This document shows, piece after piece, positions 15,229-23,128 of a stretch of 25,525 nucleotides of DNA. The notes beneath the pieces were generated by a model. The model did no database searches. It had not been told where the DNA came from and worked only from the letters and a program-made list of their open reading frames with translations. Position numbers and translations under genes: made by a program. The stretch's first letter is position 1, and each line of letters starts with the position of its first letter. Origin of the DNA: Candidatus Pelearchaeum sp. (GTDB taxonomy: Archaea > Thermoproteota > Nitrososphaeria_A > Caldarchaeales > Caldarchaeaceae); assembly GCA_015520425.1 (NCBI GenBank), contig WAQC01000019.1, positions 1-25,525 on the forward strand, in the 5' to 3' direction.

Positions 15229-15540
15229 TATTCTTTACAGTGAATAGATAATTATGTAGAGACGATATACGCTAATGATATAACACGACATCTATAGATA
15301 CGCCATAGTTAATACCCTAATATCATGTGAAGCTCTCACCATAATTCCTCTACCTTCCAGTGGAATGCCCTCTAGCCAATAATTGAATACCACAGCCATT
15401 CTCTCCTCGTTTTCACTCATAAAATGGATAAGAAGGAAAATCTGACAGTTCTCCATAGCTGGTCCCCGCCTTCTCATGAAGATTCACAGAATAACTACAG
15501 CCTGTAGAGCGTGTTCTCCAAAGTTTCTGCCCTTTGCTGG

Positions 15541-15562
15541 TTCCATAGGAAATGAAGGGGTC
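15541..15562 (+). repeat. ORB 1 (origin recognition box)
   Basis: TTCCATAGGAAATGAAGGGG followed by TC. It has the archaeal ORB layout: a short TTCCA/GGAA dyad, then GAAGGGGT. It is the best copy, and its G-tract points toward ORBs 2 and 3. Confidence 0.75.
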
Positions 15563-15672
15563 GCTATGGCTGTCTCAACAAGTGAAGAAGACATATAACA
15601 CGTCATAAACTCCTTACGAAGCTCTTTATCCCCCTATTGCTAGCTGGCTGGCCGTTGTGGTCTTATATTGTT

Positions 15673-15692
15673 GGCCTTCCTTTCCCATGGCC
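15673..15692 (-). repeat. ORB 2 (inverted, degenerate)
   Basis: On the minus strand it reads GGCCATGGGAAAGGAAGGCC, sharing 14 of 20 positions with ORB 1, including CCAT, GGAAA and GAAGG. Confidence 0.55.
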
Positions 15693-15714
15693 AAAATATC
15701 AAACAAGCCACCGC

Positions 15715-15736
15715 CACCCCAACATTTCCTATGGAG
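15715..15736 (-). repeat. ORB 3 (inverted)
   Basis: On the minus strand it reads CTCCATAGGAAATGTTGGGG followed by TG, matching ORB 1 at 17 of 20 positions. Its orientation is opposite to ORB 1. Confidence 0.7.
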
Positions 15737-15826
15737 CAGCAATCAACAAAACAACAGCCAAGAACAGTAAAATGAAAATACAATTTGACAACTTGATACA
15801 TTTTTCTATTCTTTTAGTCTTAAGTC

Positions 15827-15846
15827 TCCTATAGGAAGCGAAGCTA
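15827..15846 (+). repeat. Weak ORB-like element over the cdc6 promoter
   Basis: TCCTATAGGAAGCGAAGCTA matches ORB 1 at 13 of 20 positions (ATAGGAA and GAAG shared) but lacks the G-tract. Its TATA core is centred about 26 bases before the TTG start of cdc6, so it may be the TATA box, an autoregulatory Orc1/Cdc6 site, or both. Confidence 0.35.
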
Positions 15847-15856
15847 TGGAGCATAC

Positions 15857-17158
15857 TTGTCGTCAAGAGATAAAATACAAGGTGTTGCTGGTCAGGAGCT
15901 ATCTCAATTACAGTGGAAAGCTGGGGGTGGGGACCCTCTTGGTGATATTTTGGCCAGGCTTGAGTCTGGTCGTCGTATTATTTTGAGCCGCGATGTTTTG
16001 AGGGCTGATTATCTTCCAGAATCTCTGCCGCATCGTTGGGAGCATATACGTAGGATGGGTGAGGTTTTGGCGCCCTGTCTTATTGGTGGGAGGCCGTCAA
16101 ACCTGTTCATCTACGGGAAGACGGGGACTGGTAAGACTGCTGTGGCCAAGCATGTTTTGAAGCGCTTCTCGGCAGAAGCTTCCCGCCGCGATGTGAGGGC
16201 GAGGTTTGTTTATGTGAATTGCCGTATTGCTGGGACGGAGTATCGTGTTTTGGCCGAGATATGCGCCAGCCTTGATGTCAGGATTCCCTTTACGGGGCTC
16301 TCAAAGGCTGAGGTCTTCAGCAGGATGAGGAACGGCCTTAACAGGCTGTGGGGCATGCTGGTAATATGCTTGGACGAGGTTGATGTTCTTGTGAAGAGCT
16401 TTGGCGATGGGCTTCTCTATGAGCTGACGAGAAGCAACGACCAAGGCTCTTCGGGGCATGTGGCCATAATCGGGATTTCAAACGACCTGATGTTCAAGGA
16501 GCAGCTTGACCCCCGTGTGTTGAGTAGCCTTAGTGAGGAGGAGCTGGTCTTCCACCCCTATACCGCTAATGAGCTAGCCGATATACTGAGGGAGCGCGCC
16601 AGTATGTCTCTTAGTGAGGGCTCTTATGATGAGAGTGTGATTAGGCTCTGCGCTGCTCTCGCGGCCGCCGAGCACGGTGATGCGCGTAGAGCTCTTGACC
16701 TTCTCCGCGTGGCTGCCGAGGTTGCTGAGCGTGAGGGGGCTGAGCGGATAGAAGAGAGGCACGTCAGGGCTGCTCAGGGCCTTATTGAGCGCGGCCGCGT
16801 TTATGAGGCGTTATCATCGCTCCCGCTGCATAGTAGGATAGTCCTTCTGGCAGTGTTGGTGGCGAGCAAGGGAGGAGGTAATGGGATTGCGACCTCTGGG
16901 GCGATATACTCCACGTATAAGGCTCTCTGTGTTGAGGCTGGTGTTGAGCCGCTCACAGACAGGAGAGTGAGCACGCTCATCTCGGAGCTTGATATGCTGG
17001 GTGTTGTGAGCTGCGACCTAGTGAGCTTCGGCAGGCATGGGAGGACTAGGAGGATAAGGCTGGCTATAAACAGCGACGAGGTTATGAGCGTGTTTGAGCG
17101 CGATGAGCTCTTATCATCGCTTGCCTCTAAAATGCTGAAGAACGCTCCCCAGAACTAG
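15857..17158 (+). CDS. cdc6: Orc1/Cdc6 replication initiator
   Basis: The product is 433 residues from a TTG at 15857. It has an AAA+ ATPase with Walker A GKTGTGKT (87-94), Walker B VICLDEVD (169-176), sensor 1 IIGISND (near 203-209) and a probable arginine-finger region LDPRVLSSL. A helical lid follows, then a C-terminal winged helix (about 320-433, SRIVLLAVLVASKG onward) that contacts ORB DNA. ATP-bound Orc1/Cdc6 binds origin boxes and loads the MCM helicase. The ORB-bearing gap lies directly upstream. No ATG is available in frame near the start; the ATG at 15846 is out of frame. The last 32 bases overlap the convergent endonuclease V gene. Confidence 0.93.
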   Translation: MSSRDKIQGVAGQELSQLQWKAGGGDPLGDILARLESGRRIILSRDVLRADYLPESLPHRWEHIRRMGEVLAPCLIGGRPSNLFIYGKTGTGKTAVAKHVLKRFSAEASRRDVRARFVYVNCRIAGTEYRVLAEICASLDVRIPFTGLSKAEVFSRMRNGLNRLWGMLVICLDEVDVLVKSFGDGLLYELTRSNDQGSSGHVAIIGISNDLMFKEQLDPRVLSSLSEEELVFHPYTANELADILRERASMSLSEGSYDESVIRLCAALAAAEHGDARRALDLLRVAAEVAEREGAERIEERHVRAAQGLIERGRVYEALSSLPLHSRIVLLAVLVASKGGGNGIATSGAIYSTYKALCVEAGVEPLTDRRVSTLISELDMLGVVSCDLVSFGRHGRTRRIRLAINSDEVMSVFERDELLSSLASKMLKNAPQN

Positions 17159-17783
17159 TGAGCGCTGAGCGCGCCAGCTTATCAGCCTCGCGGAGAGGCT
17201 CTGGATACTCATAGTCAAAGACAGCAACCAGCGCTGGTAGGTCTTCAAGCCTAACACCATAGCCAGGGCTTATGTAGTATGTCTTCCCAGAGCGGGGCTT
17301 GACAGCATATCCAACAGTCTTACCGTTCAGCATTATGGGCGCCATACTATCCGTGAATTCGCCCACTACGCCTGCTAGTAGTTTCTTGGCTATCCCCACA
17401 GTTGGTTTTCTGAGAGCAGCGCCTAGGAATGTTGCCATACCCGCCTCGCGCGGGTGCGCTCTCCCATGAGCATCCACGAGCAGGACATCCCAAGAGGAGC
17501 TCAGTAGCTCAACCGCCGCGAAGAGAGCGGGTGCCTCGCGGAGGAAGAGCAGGCCTGGAACATAGGGAAATGGAGGCTCACAGAGGTAGGTTTTCCCCTC
17601 TAATACGCGGCGTTCATCAACGCTCCATACAACAGCAGCACCCGCCATGATGTTATCGCCATAAGCAGCATCAACGGCGCATACCCTCCTCACATAGCCG
17701 AGGGGCGCGTCATAGCCGCGCACAGCATCACCAACCCAGCTCTGAAGCCCCTCAAAAAACCTCAAAACCTCACGCGCATACAT
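17127..17783 (-). CDS. nfi: Endonuclease V (deoxyinosine 3' endonuclease)
   Basis: The product is 218 residues. Signature blocks are AVDAAY (D38), PPFPYVPGLLFLREAP (Y74, E83) and LLVDAHGRAHPRE (D104, H110). The spacing D38-E83-D104 matches the Asp-Glu-Asp metal site of Thermotoga EndoV. The enzyme recognises deaminated adenine (hypoxanthine) in DNA, or inosine in RNA, and nicks one phosphodiester 3' of the lesion, useful in a thermophile where deamination is fast. The ATG at 17783 has a TATA-like TTTTATTC at about 17812-17819. It overlaps cdc6 tail to tail by 32 bases. Confidence 0.92.
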   Translation of the reverse strand: MYAREVLRFFEGLQSWVGDAVRGYDAPLGYVRRVCAVDAAYGDNIMAGAAVVWSVDERRVLEGKTYLCEPPFPYVPGLLFLREAPALFAAVELLSSSWDVLLVDAHGRAHPREAGMATFLGAALRKPTVGIAKKLLAGVVGEFTDSMAPIMLNGKTVGYAVKPRSGKTYYISPGYGVRLEDLPALVAVFDYEYPEPLREADKLARSALTSSGERSSAF

Positions 17784-17832
17784 CCATCAATAGAAAGAGG
17801 ATATCCCATAGAATAAAATATCTACCCACACC

Positions 17833-18318
17833 TCATAACAAGTGTAGGTCATCGCTGGATGATGTCCCAACGAGCTTGGCGGCGCGCGGTAGCCTGCTCT
17901 CAAGCCGCTTGTGCCGCGATACCACTATAGGCCCACGCACAGTGCGCGCCAGCTCATCTAGCGCCTCCCCAGCTCTCAGGTGGTGTATAACGGTGAACAT
18001 GAAGGCTTGGTCTAGGGCTTTGTCTCTTATGGGTAGGTGGTGTATATCTGCTTGTATTAGGTGGTCTTCCCCGCGCAGTTTTGGGCGTGCTTGCCGTAGC
18101 ATTCCAGCGGATTTGTCTATCCCTACATATGCCCTGTATGGCGTGTTGTTGGAGTGTAGGTATTCTAGGAGTAGCGCCGTGCCACACCCCGCGTCCAGAA
18201 CCCTCCCAAGGCACGTGATTCGGAGAAGCCTGAAGCACTCGCGGTATTTCTCCACCTGCTCCCGCCCATATAGCTCGTCATAGCCTGGGCTGAGGGTGTC
18301 GTAGTCCAGCGAGGCCAT
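17833..18318 (-). CDS. Class I SAM-dependent methyltransferase
   Basis: The product is 161 residues from the ATG at 18318; an open extension to 18372 exists but would start inside the TATA-like region. Motif I is VLDAGCGTALLLEYL (40-54), the acidic residue after strand two is GIDKS (67-71), and the QADIHHLPIRD block (89-99) matches motif II. This is the compact UbiE/Methyltransf_11 type. The substrate cannot be told. It is divergent from the DUF429 gene. Confidence 0.82.
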   Translation of the reverse strand: MASLDYDTLSPGYDELYGREQVEKYRECFRLLRITCLGRVLDAGCGTALLLEYLHSNNTPYRAYVGIDKSAGMLRQARPKLRGEDHLIQADIHHLPIRDKALDQAFMFTVIHHLRAGEALDELARTVRGPIVVSRHKRLESRLPRAAKLVGTSSSDDLHLL

Positions 18319-18406
18319 GACAGCCCGCAGACCCCCGCACGGGAAGAGGGCATGGTAGATAATTAAATTCACCTACGCGCGGCTCTATGAGGAGGCTCAC
18401 CTATCC

Positions 18407-19009
18407 TTGCCATGCGCAGTCGGCATAGACCTAGCTGGCTCCCCCAAGAGACCCACAGGCTACTGCGCCGCTTGGGACGAGCCTATACGCTGCGAGGCTG
18501 GCGTGGTCTATCAAGACGAGGAGATAATAGACGTTGTAGCGCGCTTCTCCCCTGATGTGGTCGCGATAGACGCGCCTCTCACGCTTCCGCGCGGTAGGAA
18601 GAGCCTAGACCGCCGCGAGCGGGCTCACTTTAGGGAATGCGACCTAGAGCTGCGTAGGCGTGGTATAAGGTTCTTCCCGATAACCCTAGGCCCCATGCGC
18701 AGCCTAACGCGGCGCGGAATCATGCTGCGCAGCCTGCTAGTGGATAGGGGCTTTAACGTGATAGAGGTCTATCCAGGGGGTGCGCAGGATGTTCTAGGTC
18801 TTCCTAGGAAGCATCGCGATATGCGCGGCCTGCTTGCTGGTTTGAGGAGGATGGGGTTCGGCTGTCTTGGGAGGGAAGCCTCTGGGGATGAGGCCGACGC
18901 AGCGACATGCGCGTTGGTAGGGCTGCTCTACCTACGCAACAACTACGAAGCCCTCGGAGACGCTGAGGAGGGAGTGATAATCATGCCTAGGAAAACGGCT
19001 AGGCTATAG
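18407..19009 (+). CDS. DUF429 protein (predicted RNase H-fold nuclease)
   Basis: The product is 200 residues from a TTG at 18407; a GGAGG at 18390-18394 lies about 12 bases upstream. The start AVGIDLAGSPKRPTGYCA (4-21) and VAIDAPLTLP (52-61) are the characteristic acidic strands of DUF429, followed by the ERAHFRECDLELRRRGIRFF region, EVYPGGAQ and the late EASGDEADAATCALVG acidic motif. The family is predicted to have an RNase H fold and nuclease activity, not experimentally settled. The gene ends 6 bases inside the convergent ABC permease gene. Confidence 0.85.
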   Translation: MPCAVGIDLAGSPKRPTGYCAAWDEPIRCEAGVVYQDEEIIDVVARFSPDVVAIDAPLTLPRGRKSLDRRERAHFRECDLELRRRGIRFFPITLGPMRSLTRRGIMLRSLLVDRGFNVIEVYPGGAQDVLGLPRKHRDMRGLLAGLRRMGFGCLGREASGDEADAATCALVGLLYLRNNYEALGDAEEGVIIMPRKTARL

Positions 19010-19849
19010 ATACCTACTCGCCACTATGCTCCCCACAGCTATACAAGCCAGCGTGAATAGTATCATGTAGCCCGCGTGTATCTGGAGGGGGCTTGGGCTA
19101 CCTATCCCAAGGAGAAAGTAGCGCGAGAGCGACGTTGAGTGTGTGAGAGGATTTAGAGAAGCGGCCAGCTTCAGCCAGTCTGGCATCTGCCGCAAGGGGA
19201 AGATAGCGTTACTCGTGAAGAGCAGCGGTAGATTAACTAGGTTGGCTATTGAGATAACTAGGTCGTGGCTGGTTATCCTAATAGCTATCGCCGTGAATAT
19301 TGCCGCGAGAGCCAGTATGAGCGAGGCCATCACAGCATAGACCGCTAGTATGTCCATTATCGTTATCCCCTGCTTGGGCGTGAAGCCCACGACAAAGACG
19401 AAGAGGAGCATGAAGCTGAACTGGAGCAAGCCTTTTGCGAGTGTTGAGAGGACTTTAGCTAGGTAGATGCTCACGCGCGGTATCGGCGCGGCGAGCATGC
19501 GCTCAAGATAGCCTAAACGCCTATCCCATACCAGGCTCATACCGCTCCACATGGACGTGAAGAGGGCGAACGCGCTCAACATACCCACAGCGAAGAAGTT
19601 GAAGTAGTCAAGCGAGCCAAAGACGCGGAGAAGAGCCTGCTCCATAGCCCGTTGAATAACAGCCCGTACCTCAGGCGGGACATCAAGAGGAACATTCAAC
19701 AGATACGTGAGGTTAAAGCTCTTCCCAAACAGCAGTAGCCAGACTACTGGTATGACGAATGCGAAGATTATCTGGGGCTTCTGGCGCAGCCACTTCTTCA
19801 TCTCGCGCACAAAGAGGCCATAGGTTCCATGGATTAGCGGGCTCTTCAC
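19004..19849 (-). CDS. ABC-2 type transporter permease
   Basis: The product is 281 residues. A basic N-terminal amphipathic segment (REMKKWLRQKPQ) precedes the first membrane helix (IIFAFVIPVVWLLLFG, about 28-43). A long extracellular loop follows, then roughly five further hydrophobic helices; SNAIFPLRQMPDWLK near 215-229 and NPLTHSTSLSRYFLLG near 235-250 are the conserved ABC2 features of the DrrB family. Its ATG overlaps the ATPase gene by 4 bases. Together they form an exporter of unknown cargo (drug, lipid or polysaccharide). Confidence 0.88.
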   Translation of the reverse strand: MKSPLIHGTYGLFVREMKKWLRQKPQIIFAFVIPVVWLLLFGKSFNLTYLLNVPLDVPPEVRAVIQRAMEQALLRVFGSLDYFNFFAVGMLSAFALFTSMWSGMSLVWDRRLGYLERMLAAPIPRVSIYLAKVLSTLAKGLLQFSFMLLFVFVVGFTPKQGITIMDILAVYAVMASLILALAAIFTAIAIRITSHDLVISIANLVNLPLLFTSNAIFPLRQMPDWLKLAASLNPLTHSTSLSRYFLLGIGSPSPLQIHAGYMILFTLACIAVGSIVASRYL

Positions 19850-20829
19850 ATCCTACGCCCCCTTATGTAGGTCTGTAACAAATAATCTGGAGGCTCCTCC
19901 TCCCTGTATGTCTTGCCAGTGTATTCTACGAAGACTTGGTCTAGGCTGGGCTTTGTGAGGGAGACGCGCTCAACCGTGATACCCCGCTGTACGAGGTGCT
20001 TCACAACCTCTGGCAGTGCCTCCTCACCGTTGGCTACCTTCACGCGGAACTCTCCATCAACATAATCCACCCTGCTCACAGACTCAAGCCCGCGCAGGGC
20101 GTCTGCGACATCACCGCCAGAAGCCTTGAGGACTATTATATCACCACCAATACCAGCCTTAAGCTCCGACGGCGAGCCAAGAGCAACAACACGGCCAGAG
20201 TCTATAATGCCGACACGCTCACTAAGCCTATCAGCCTCATCCATGTAGTGGGTTGTGAAGACTATCGTGACGCCTTCTTCGTTCTTGAGCTGTTTTATAT
20301 GCTCCCAGATGAGCAGCCTTGACTGTACGTCAAGCCCTAGTGTCGGCTCGTCTAGGAAGAGTATCTCAGGTGTGTGGATTAGGCCCATAGCTATCTCCAG
20401 CCTCCTCCTCATGCCGCCGCTGTAGCTTCCCACAACCCTGTTGCCCGCCTCAACCAGGCCGACCATCTCCAGCAACTCTTTTGCGCGGCGCCGCGCCTCT
20501 GGGCTATTCATGCCATACAGCCTGCCCTGTAAGACGAGGTTCTCCATCCCCGTAAGCTCGTCATCGGCGCTTAGGTTCTGCGGCACGTAGCCTATGATTC
20601 TCCTAACCTCACCAGCCTCTGACAGGACGTTATGCCCAGCAACGTATGCCTCGCCCTGCGTAGGCTTCAGTAGTGTTGTGAAGACCTTCATGGCTGTCGT
20701 CTTCCCAGCGCCGTTGGGGCCGACTAGGGCGAACAGCTCCCGCTTACCCACGCTTAGGCTAAAGCCGTCCAGCGCCTTTACTCCACCCTTATACACGACC
20801 ACAAGCCCTGAAGCCTCTACAGCGCTCAA
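19846..20829 (-). CDS. ABC transporter ATP-binding protein (DrrA-type)
   Basis: The product is 327 residues from a TTG at 20829. Walker A is GPNGAGKTT (37-45), Q-loop PQNL (83-86), signature YSGGM (136-140), Walker B ILFLDEPT (156-163) and H-loop H194. The extra C-terminal domain of about 100 residues, ending in the SLTKPSLDQVFVEYTGK motif, is the DUF4162-type tail of the daunorubicin-resistance family. It powers the permease encoded just downstream (4-base overlap). GGTATATCC around 20861-20869 is a likely TATA box, giving a leader of about 9 bases. Confidence 0.9.
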   Translation of the reverse strand: MSAVEASGLVVVYKGGVKALDGFSLSVGKRELFALVGPNGAGKTTAMKVFTTLLKPTQGEAYVAGHNVLSEAGEVRRIIGYVPQNLSADDELTGMENLVLQGRLYGMNSPEARRRAKELLEMVGLVEAGNRVVGSYSGGMRRRLEIAMGLIHTPEILFLDEPTLGLDVQSRLLIWEHIKQLKNEEGVTIVFTTHYMDEADRLSERVGIIDSGRVVALGSPSELKAGIGGDIIVLKASGGDVADALRGLESVSRVDYVDGEFRVKVANGEEALPEVVKHLVQRGITVERVSLTKPSLDQVFVEYTGKTYREEEPPDYLLQTYIRGRRM

Positions 20830-20921
20830 CCCACACCACTCGGCAGTAGCAAACAGGCGGGATATACCGCTCTAGAAGCTATCCACCTGCTTAAAGCTCC
20901 TACGACAAATATGTATGTGTT

Positions 20922-22232
20922 TTAGGAGGCTGTTATCTCCAGCTCCTCAACAGACCTACCCGCGCTCTCAACACCCCTCACACGCCATGCCAGGGCTGCG
21001 AGAAGACCAGCGAGCCATATAACAGAAGCCAGCAGCAGGAATGTCTGCGCTGGTATCTGAGCCTCGTATAACACTACCAGAGCACCTGAGACGCCTGTGA
21101 GGCTCGTTAGGAACCCTACTAGCGACGCCCTAACGCCTGTGGGGAATAGCTCGCTCTGCATGGTGCTGAGCGAAGCCCATGCCCATTCTGAGAAGATGAG
21201 CGTTATGAAGAGCGCCGCGTAGAAGACTGCCGCTATCGCTGCTGTGTGAGCCAGCATGACCGCGAGCGAGCCTGCGAAACCCCCTGCGAATGCTAGGAGA
21301 ACCGCGAGCCGCCTAGCGCGGTCTATCAACGGTATGAGCAGAAAAGCACCAACCGAAGCGCCGAGATTGGCTGTGAATATAACCAGCGGCGCAGACTCAA
21401 TACCAAAAGCAAAGCCAGAAGCGTAGGGAGCATAGTAGGCCATCATGCCATAGGTGACGTACTGCGCTACTGTTATCACGGCTAGGATTATGAGCCTAAA
21501 CCTATACCTGGCTATTGCCTCTCCTAGGCTCACCTCGCGCGTGGTTGTGGAGAGCCGCGCCTCTCCGCTGGCTCCAGCTACGCGCTCAACTATCCTCAAC
21601 GCCTCGCTCTCCCTGTCCTTGAGGAGAAGCCACCTAGGAGACTCTGGAAACCCAACCCTAGTCAAGCCCACGACAACCAAAGTCCCAAGAGCCGAGGCAA
21701 GCAGATACTCAACCTGTACGAACGCGTCCTCATATATCGCCGCAAATACGAGAGCCAAGCCAGCAATCATGGCAGCACCAACATTCCAGAAGTTGGTAGC
21801 CAGCATCAACGCCTTACCACGATGCCGCTTTGGAGAAAACTCCGCAATAGCAGAGTATGCCGCGCCGAACTCACCCCCAATACCGAAGGTCATCAACGAA
21901 GTGAGAACAGCTAGGGCTATGATGTTGGTGTACAGGAAGAATAGGAGAGTGAGAGCCGCAACCTCTATCACCAACGCTACGGTGAACATAAGCCTCCTAC
22001 CAACTCTATCAGCGAGCATCCCAAGAACTATGGCGCCGATGGTCTCTGCGAGTAGGTTAGCCGCGAATATGACTGGATAGTATTCGGGGGATATTATGAA
22101 CACCACGAGCGGCGCTATTGAGAACATCACGCCATCAAGCAGGTAGTTTAGCGAGACTATGGAGAAGAGCCGCCAGTGGCCGCCGCGCCACGCTGCGTGG
22201 TCTAGAACCTCCATGATGCTCTGGCCGCTCAT
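20922..22232 (-). CDS. Major facilitator superfamily transporter
   Basis: The product is 436 residues with about twelve hydrophobic segments. The MFS motif between helices 2 and 3 is LGMLADRVGRRL (about 70-81). EFGAAYSAIAEFSPKRHRGK (about 121-140) is the sugar-porter/aromatic-acid-type signature after helix 4, and RVGFPESPRWLL (about 191-202) is the PESPRWL motif after helix 6, typical of the sugar and organic-acid porter branch. It is probably a proton-coupled importer of a small organic solute. TTTATAA at 22268-22274 and GGAAGG just before the ATG suggest a leader of about 13 bases. It is monocistronic. Confidence 0.88.
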   Translation of the reverse strand: MSGQSIMEVLDHAAWRGGHWRLFSIVSLNYLLDGVMFSIAPLVVFIISPEYYPVIFAANLLAETIGAIVLGMLADRVGRRLMFTVALVIEVAALTLLFFLYTNIIALAVLTSLMTFGIGGEFGAAYSAIAEFSPKRHRGKALMLATNFWNVGAAMIAGLALVFAAIYEDAFVQVEYLLASALGTLVVVGLTRVGFPESPRWLLLKDRESEALRIVERVAGASGEARLSTTTREVSLGEAIARYRFRLIILAVITVAQYVTYGMMAYYAPYASGFAFGIESAPLVIFTANLGASVGAFLLIPLIDRARRLAVLLAFAGGFAGSLAVMLAHTAAIAAVFYAALFITLIFSEWAWASLSTMQSELFPTGVRASLVGFLTSLTGVSGALVVLYEAQIPAQTFLLLASVIWLAGLLAALAWRVRGVESAGRSVEELEITAS

Positions 22233-22267
22233 AACCTTCCTTGGAAGTCTGCGCCGCCAAGATTACC

Positions 22268-22274
22268 TTATAAA
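22268..22274 (-). promoter_or_regulatory. TATA box for the MFS transporter gene
   Basis: TTTATAA on the minus strand, 39 bases before the ATG at 22232. It implies a short leader containing the purine-rich GGAAGG. Confidence 0.5.
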
Positions 22275-22301
22275 CCAAATTATAACCAGCTTATAGAACA
22301 C

Positions 22302-23072
22302 TTAAGCCAAAAGAGAAGAAGGAGGCTGGGTAATGTCTTCGGTAGCCTTAACAATCCAAACACCCTCACGCCTAGCCCTCTCCACAAGCTCAGGCATAGC
22401 TAGGGAACAATAAACCAGCAGCAAGCGCCTAGGCCTGAGATAAGCTGGATACCTCTCCTCTAATGCGCGGAGCTTGGAATAGAGGTCGTCAAGAACGCCT
22501 ACGCCAGCCCTTACAGAAGCCTCGCCCACAACGCAGAGGTCGTCGGAAGCTCCGTAAATATCCACCTCAAGGTCGGGAAGCTGAAGACGCCTTAGCTCAA
22601 CATCCACACCCAACCCACGAAGCCTATGCCTCACAATAGACCTACCCTCATCCTCAATATCAAGAGTAAGCTTCTCAAGAGTCCTCTCAACCCTACCAAG
22701 CCTAACATCCATACGGCCAAAATCAAGCCGCAACAGTCTTATCTCCTCCCAAATCCTGGTCTGCTCACCGCGTAATCCCCTTATCTCCTCCCATATCTTG
22801 GTCTGTTCTTCGCGTAGTTTCTTTATCTCTTCCCAAATCCTGGCTTGTTCTTCGCGGAGACTTCTTATCTCCTCCCATATCTTCTCAATCGCTTTCCATA
22901 TTTTTTCAATCTCCCCCCATATTCTCCCTTGCTCTTTACGTAGCTCTTTCTGCTCCTCGGCTATGCTGTCAAGCCTCTTTAGAACGTCAGCTATCCCTAG
23001 GTAGCCTAGGACTGTGTATCTGAATTCTTCGTCTTCCTTGAGTAGTCTTAGGAATTCTTCGCGCAGCCCCAA
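22302..23072 (-). CDS. Trp-rich coiled-coil protein with degenerate PD-(D/E)XK-like domain
   Basis: The product is 256 residues from a TTG at 23072. Residues about 35-140 are one long coiled coil with 14-residue repeats of the form EEIxxLRxEQxxIW (67-80, 81-94, 95-108) and Trp at 52, 59, 66, 80, 94 and 108. Residues about 140-256 look like the DUF3782-type nuclease-fold domain: E142, D171 (LEVDIYG), then E184-A-S186 (VVGEAS), where the catalytic Lys of ExK is replaced by Ser. Strands RRLLLVYCS and GVWIVKA follow. Such proteins are common in hyperthermophilic archaea and often expand in copies; function is unknown. TTAAAT at 23101-23106 serves as a TATA box. Confidence 0.8.
   Translation of the reverse strand: MGLREEFLRLLKEDEEFRYTVLGYLGIADVLKRLDSIAEEQKELRKEQGRIWGEIEKIWKAIEKIWEEIRSLREEQARIWEEIKKLREEQTKIWEEIRGLRGEQTRIWEEIRLLRLDFGRMDVRLGRVERTLEKLTLDIEDEGRSIVRHRLRGLGVDVELRRLQLPDLEVDIYGASDDLCVVGEASVRAGVGVLDDLYSKLRALEERYPAYLRPRRLLLVYCSLAMPELVERARREGVWIVKATEDITQPPSSLLA
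22749..22874 (-). repeat. Three tandem 42-base units encoding 14-residue coiled-coil repeats
   Basis: These are three successive imperfect copies of a 42-base unit within the coiled-coil gene. Each translates as EEIxxLRxEQxxIW, and partial 21-base units precede them. They arose by in-frame duplication and are not a CRISPR array. Confidence 0.7.
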
Positions 23073-23128
23073 GCCCTGTATATGGCTTGCTATGTGTTGG
23101 ATTTAAGATGCGCGTCCTCCCGTTTTTC

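Larger units (their letters stand above)
15340..15846. other. Putative chromosomal replication origin (oriC) with ORB elements
   Basis: The 649 bases between 15207 and the cdc6 start carry no convincing gene. They contain several copies of an origin recognition box-like motif, with core CCATAGGAAATG followed by a G-tract: one on the plus strand (15541-15562), two on the minus strand (15673-15692 and 15715-15736), and weaker ones near 15346-15365 and 15827-15846. ORBs are the binding sites of archaeal Orc1/Cdc6, whose gene is immediately downstream, the usual archaeal origin-initiator linkage. The stretch 15741-15826 is AT-rich and could be the unwinding element. Functional proof is not possible from sequence. 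Confidence 0.75.

Noticed and set aside
15449..15468. CTCCATAGCTGGTCCCC, resembling the first half of an ORB
   Set aside because: It matches the first eight bases of the ORB core but has no GGAAA or G-tract.
15292..15477. Open frame of 61 codons on the minus strand inside the origin region
   Set aside because: No recognisable domain or promoter spacing, and it covers one of the weak ORB-like dyads; most likely chance.
15637..15834. Open frame of 65 codons on the plus strand inside the origin region
   Set aside because: It spans ORBs 2 and 3 and the AT-rich stretch, with a low-complexity Lys/Asn/Thr-rich middle; not protein-like.
21454..22080. 208-codon open frame antisense to the MFS gene
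   Set aside because: The minus strand has all the MFS motifs; the antisense product resembles nothing.
22749..22935. Repeated blocks that could suggest a CRISPR array or VNTR
   Set aside because: Units are contiguous without spacers and stay in frame, encoding coiled-coil repeats.
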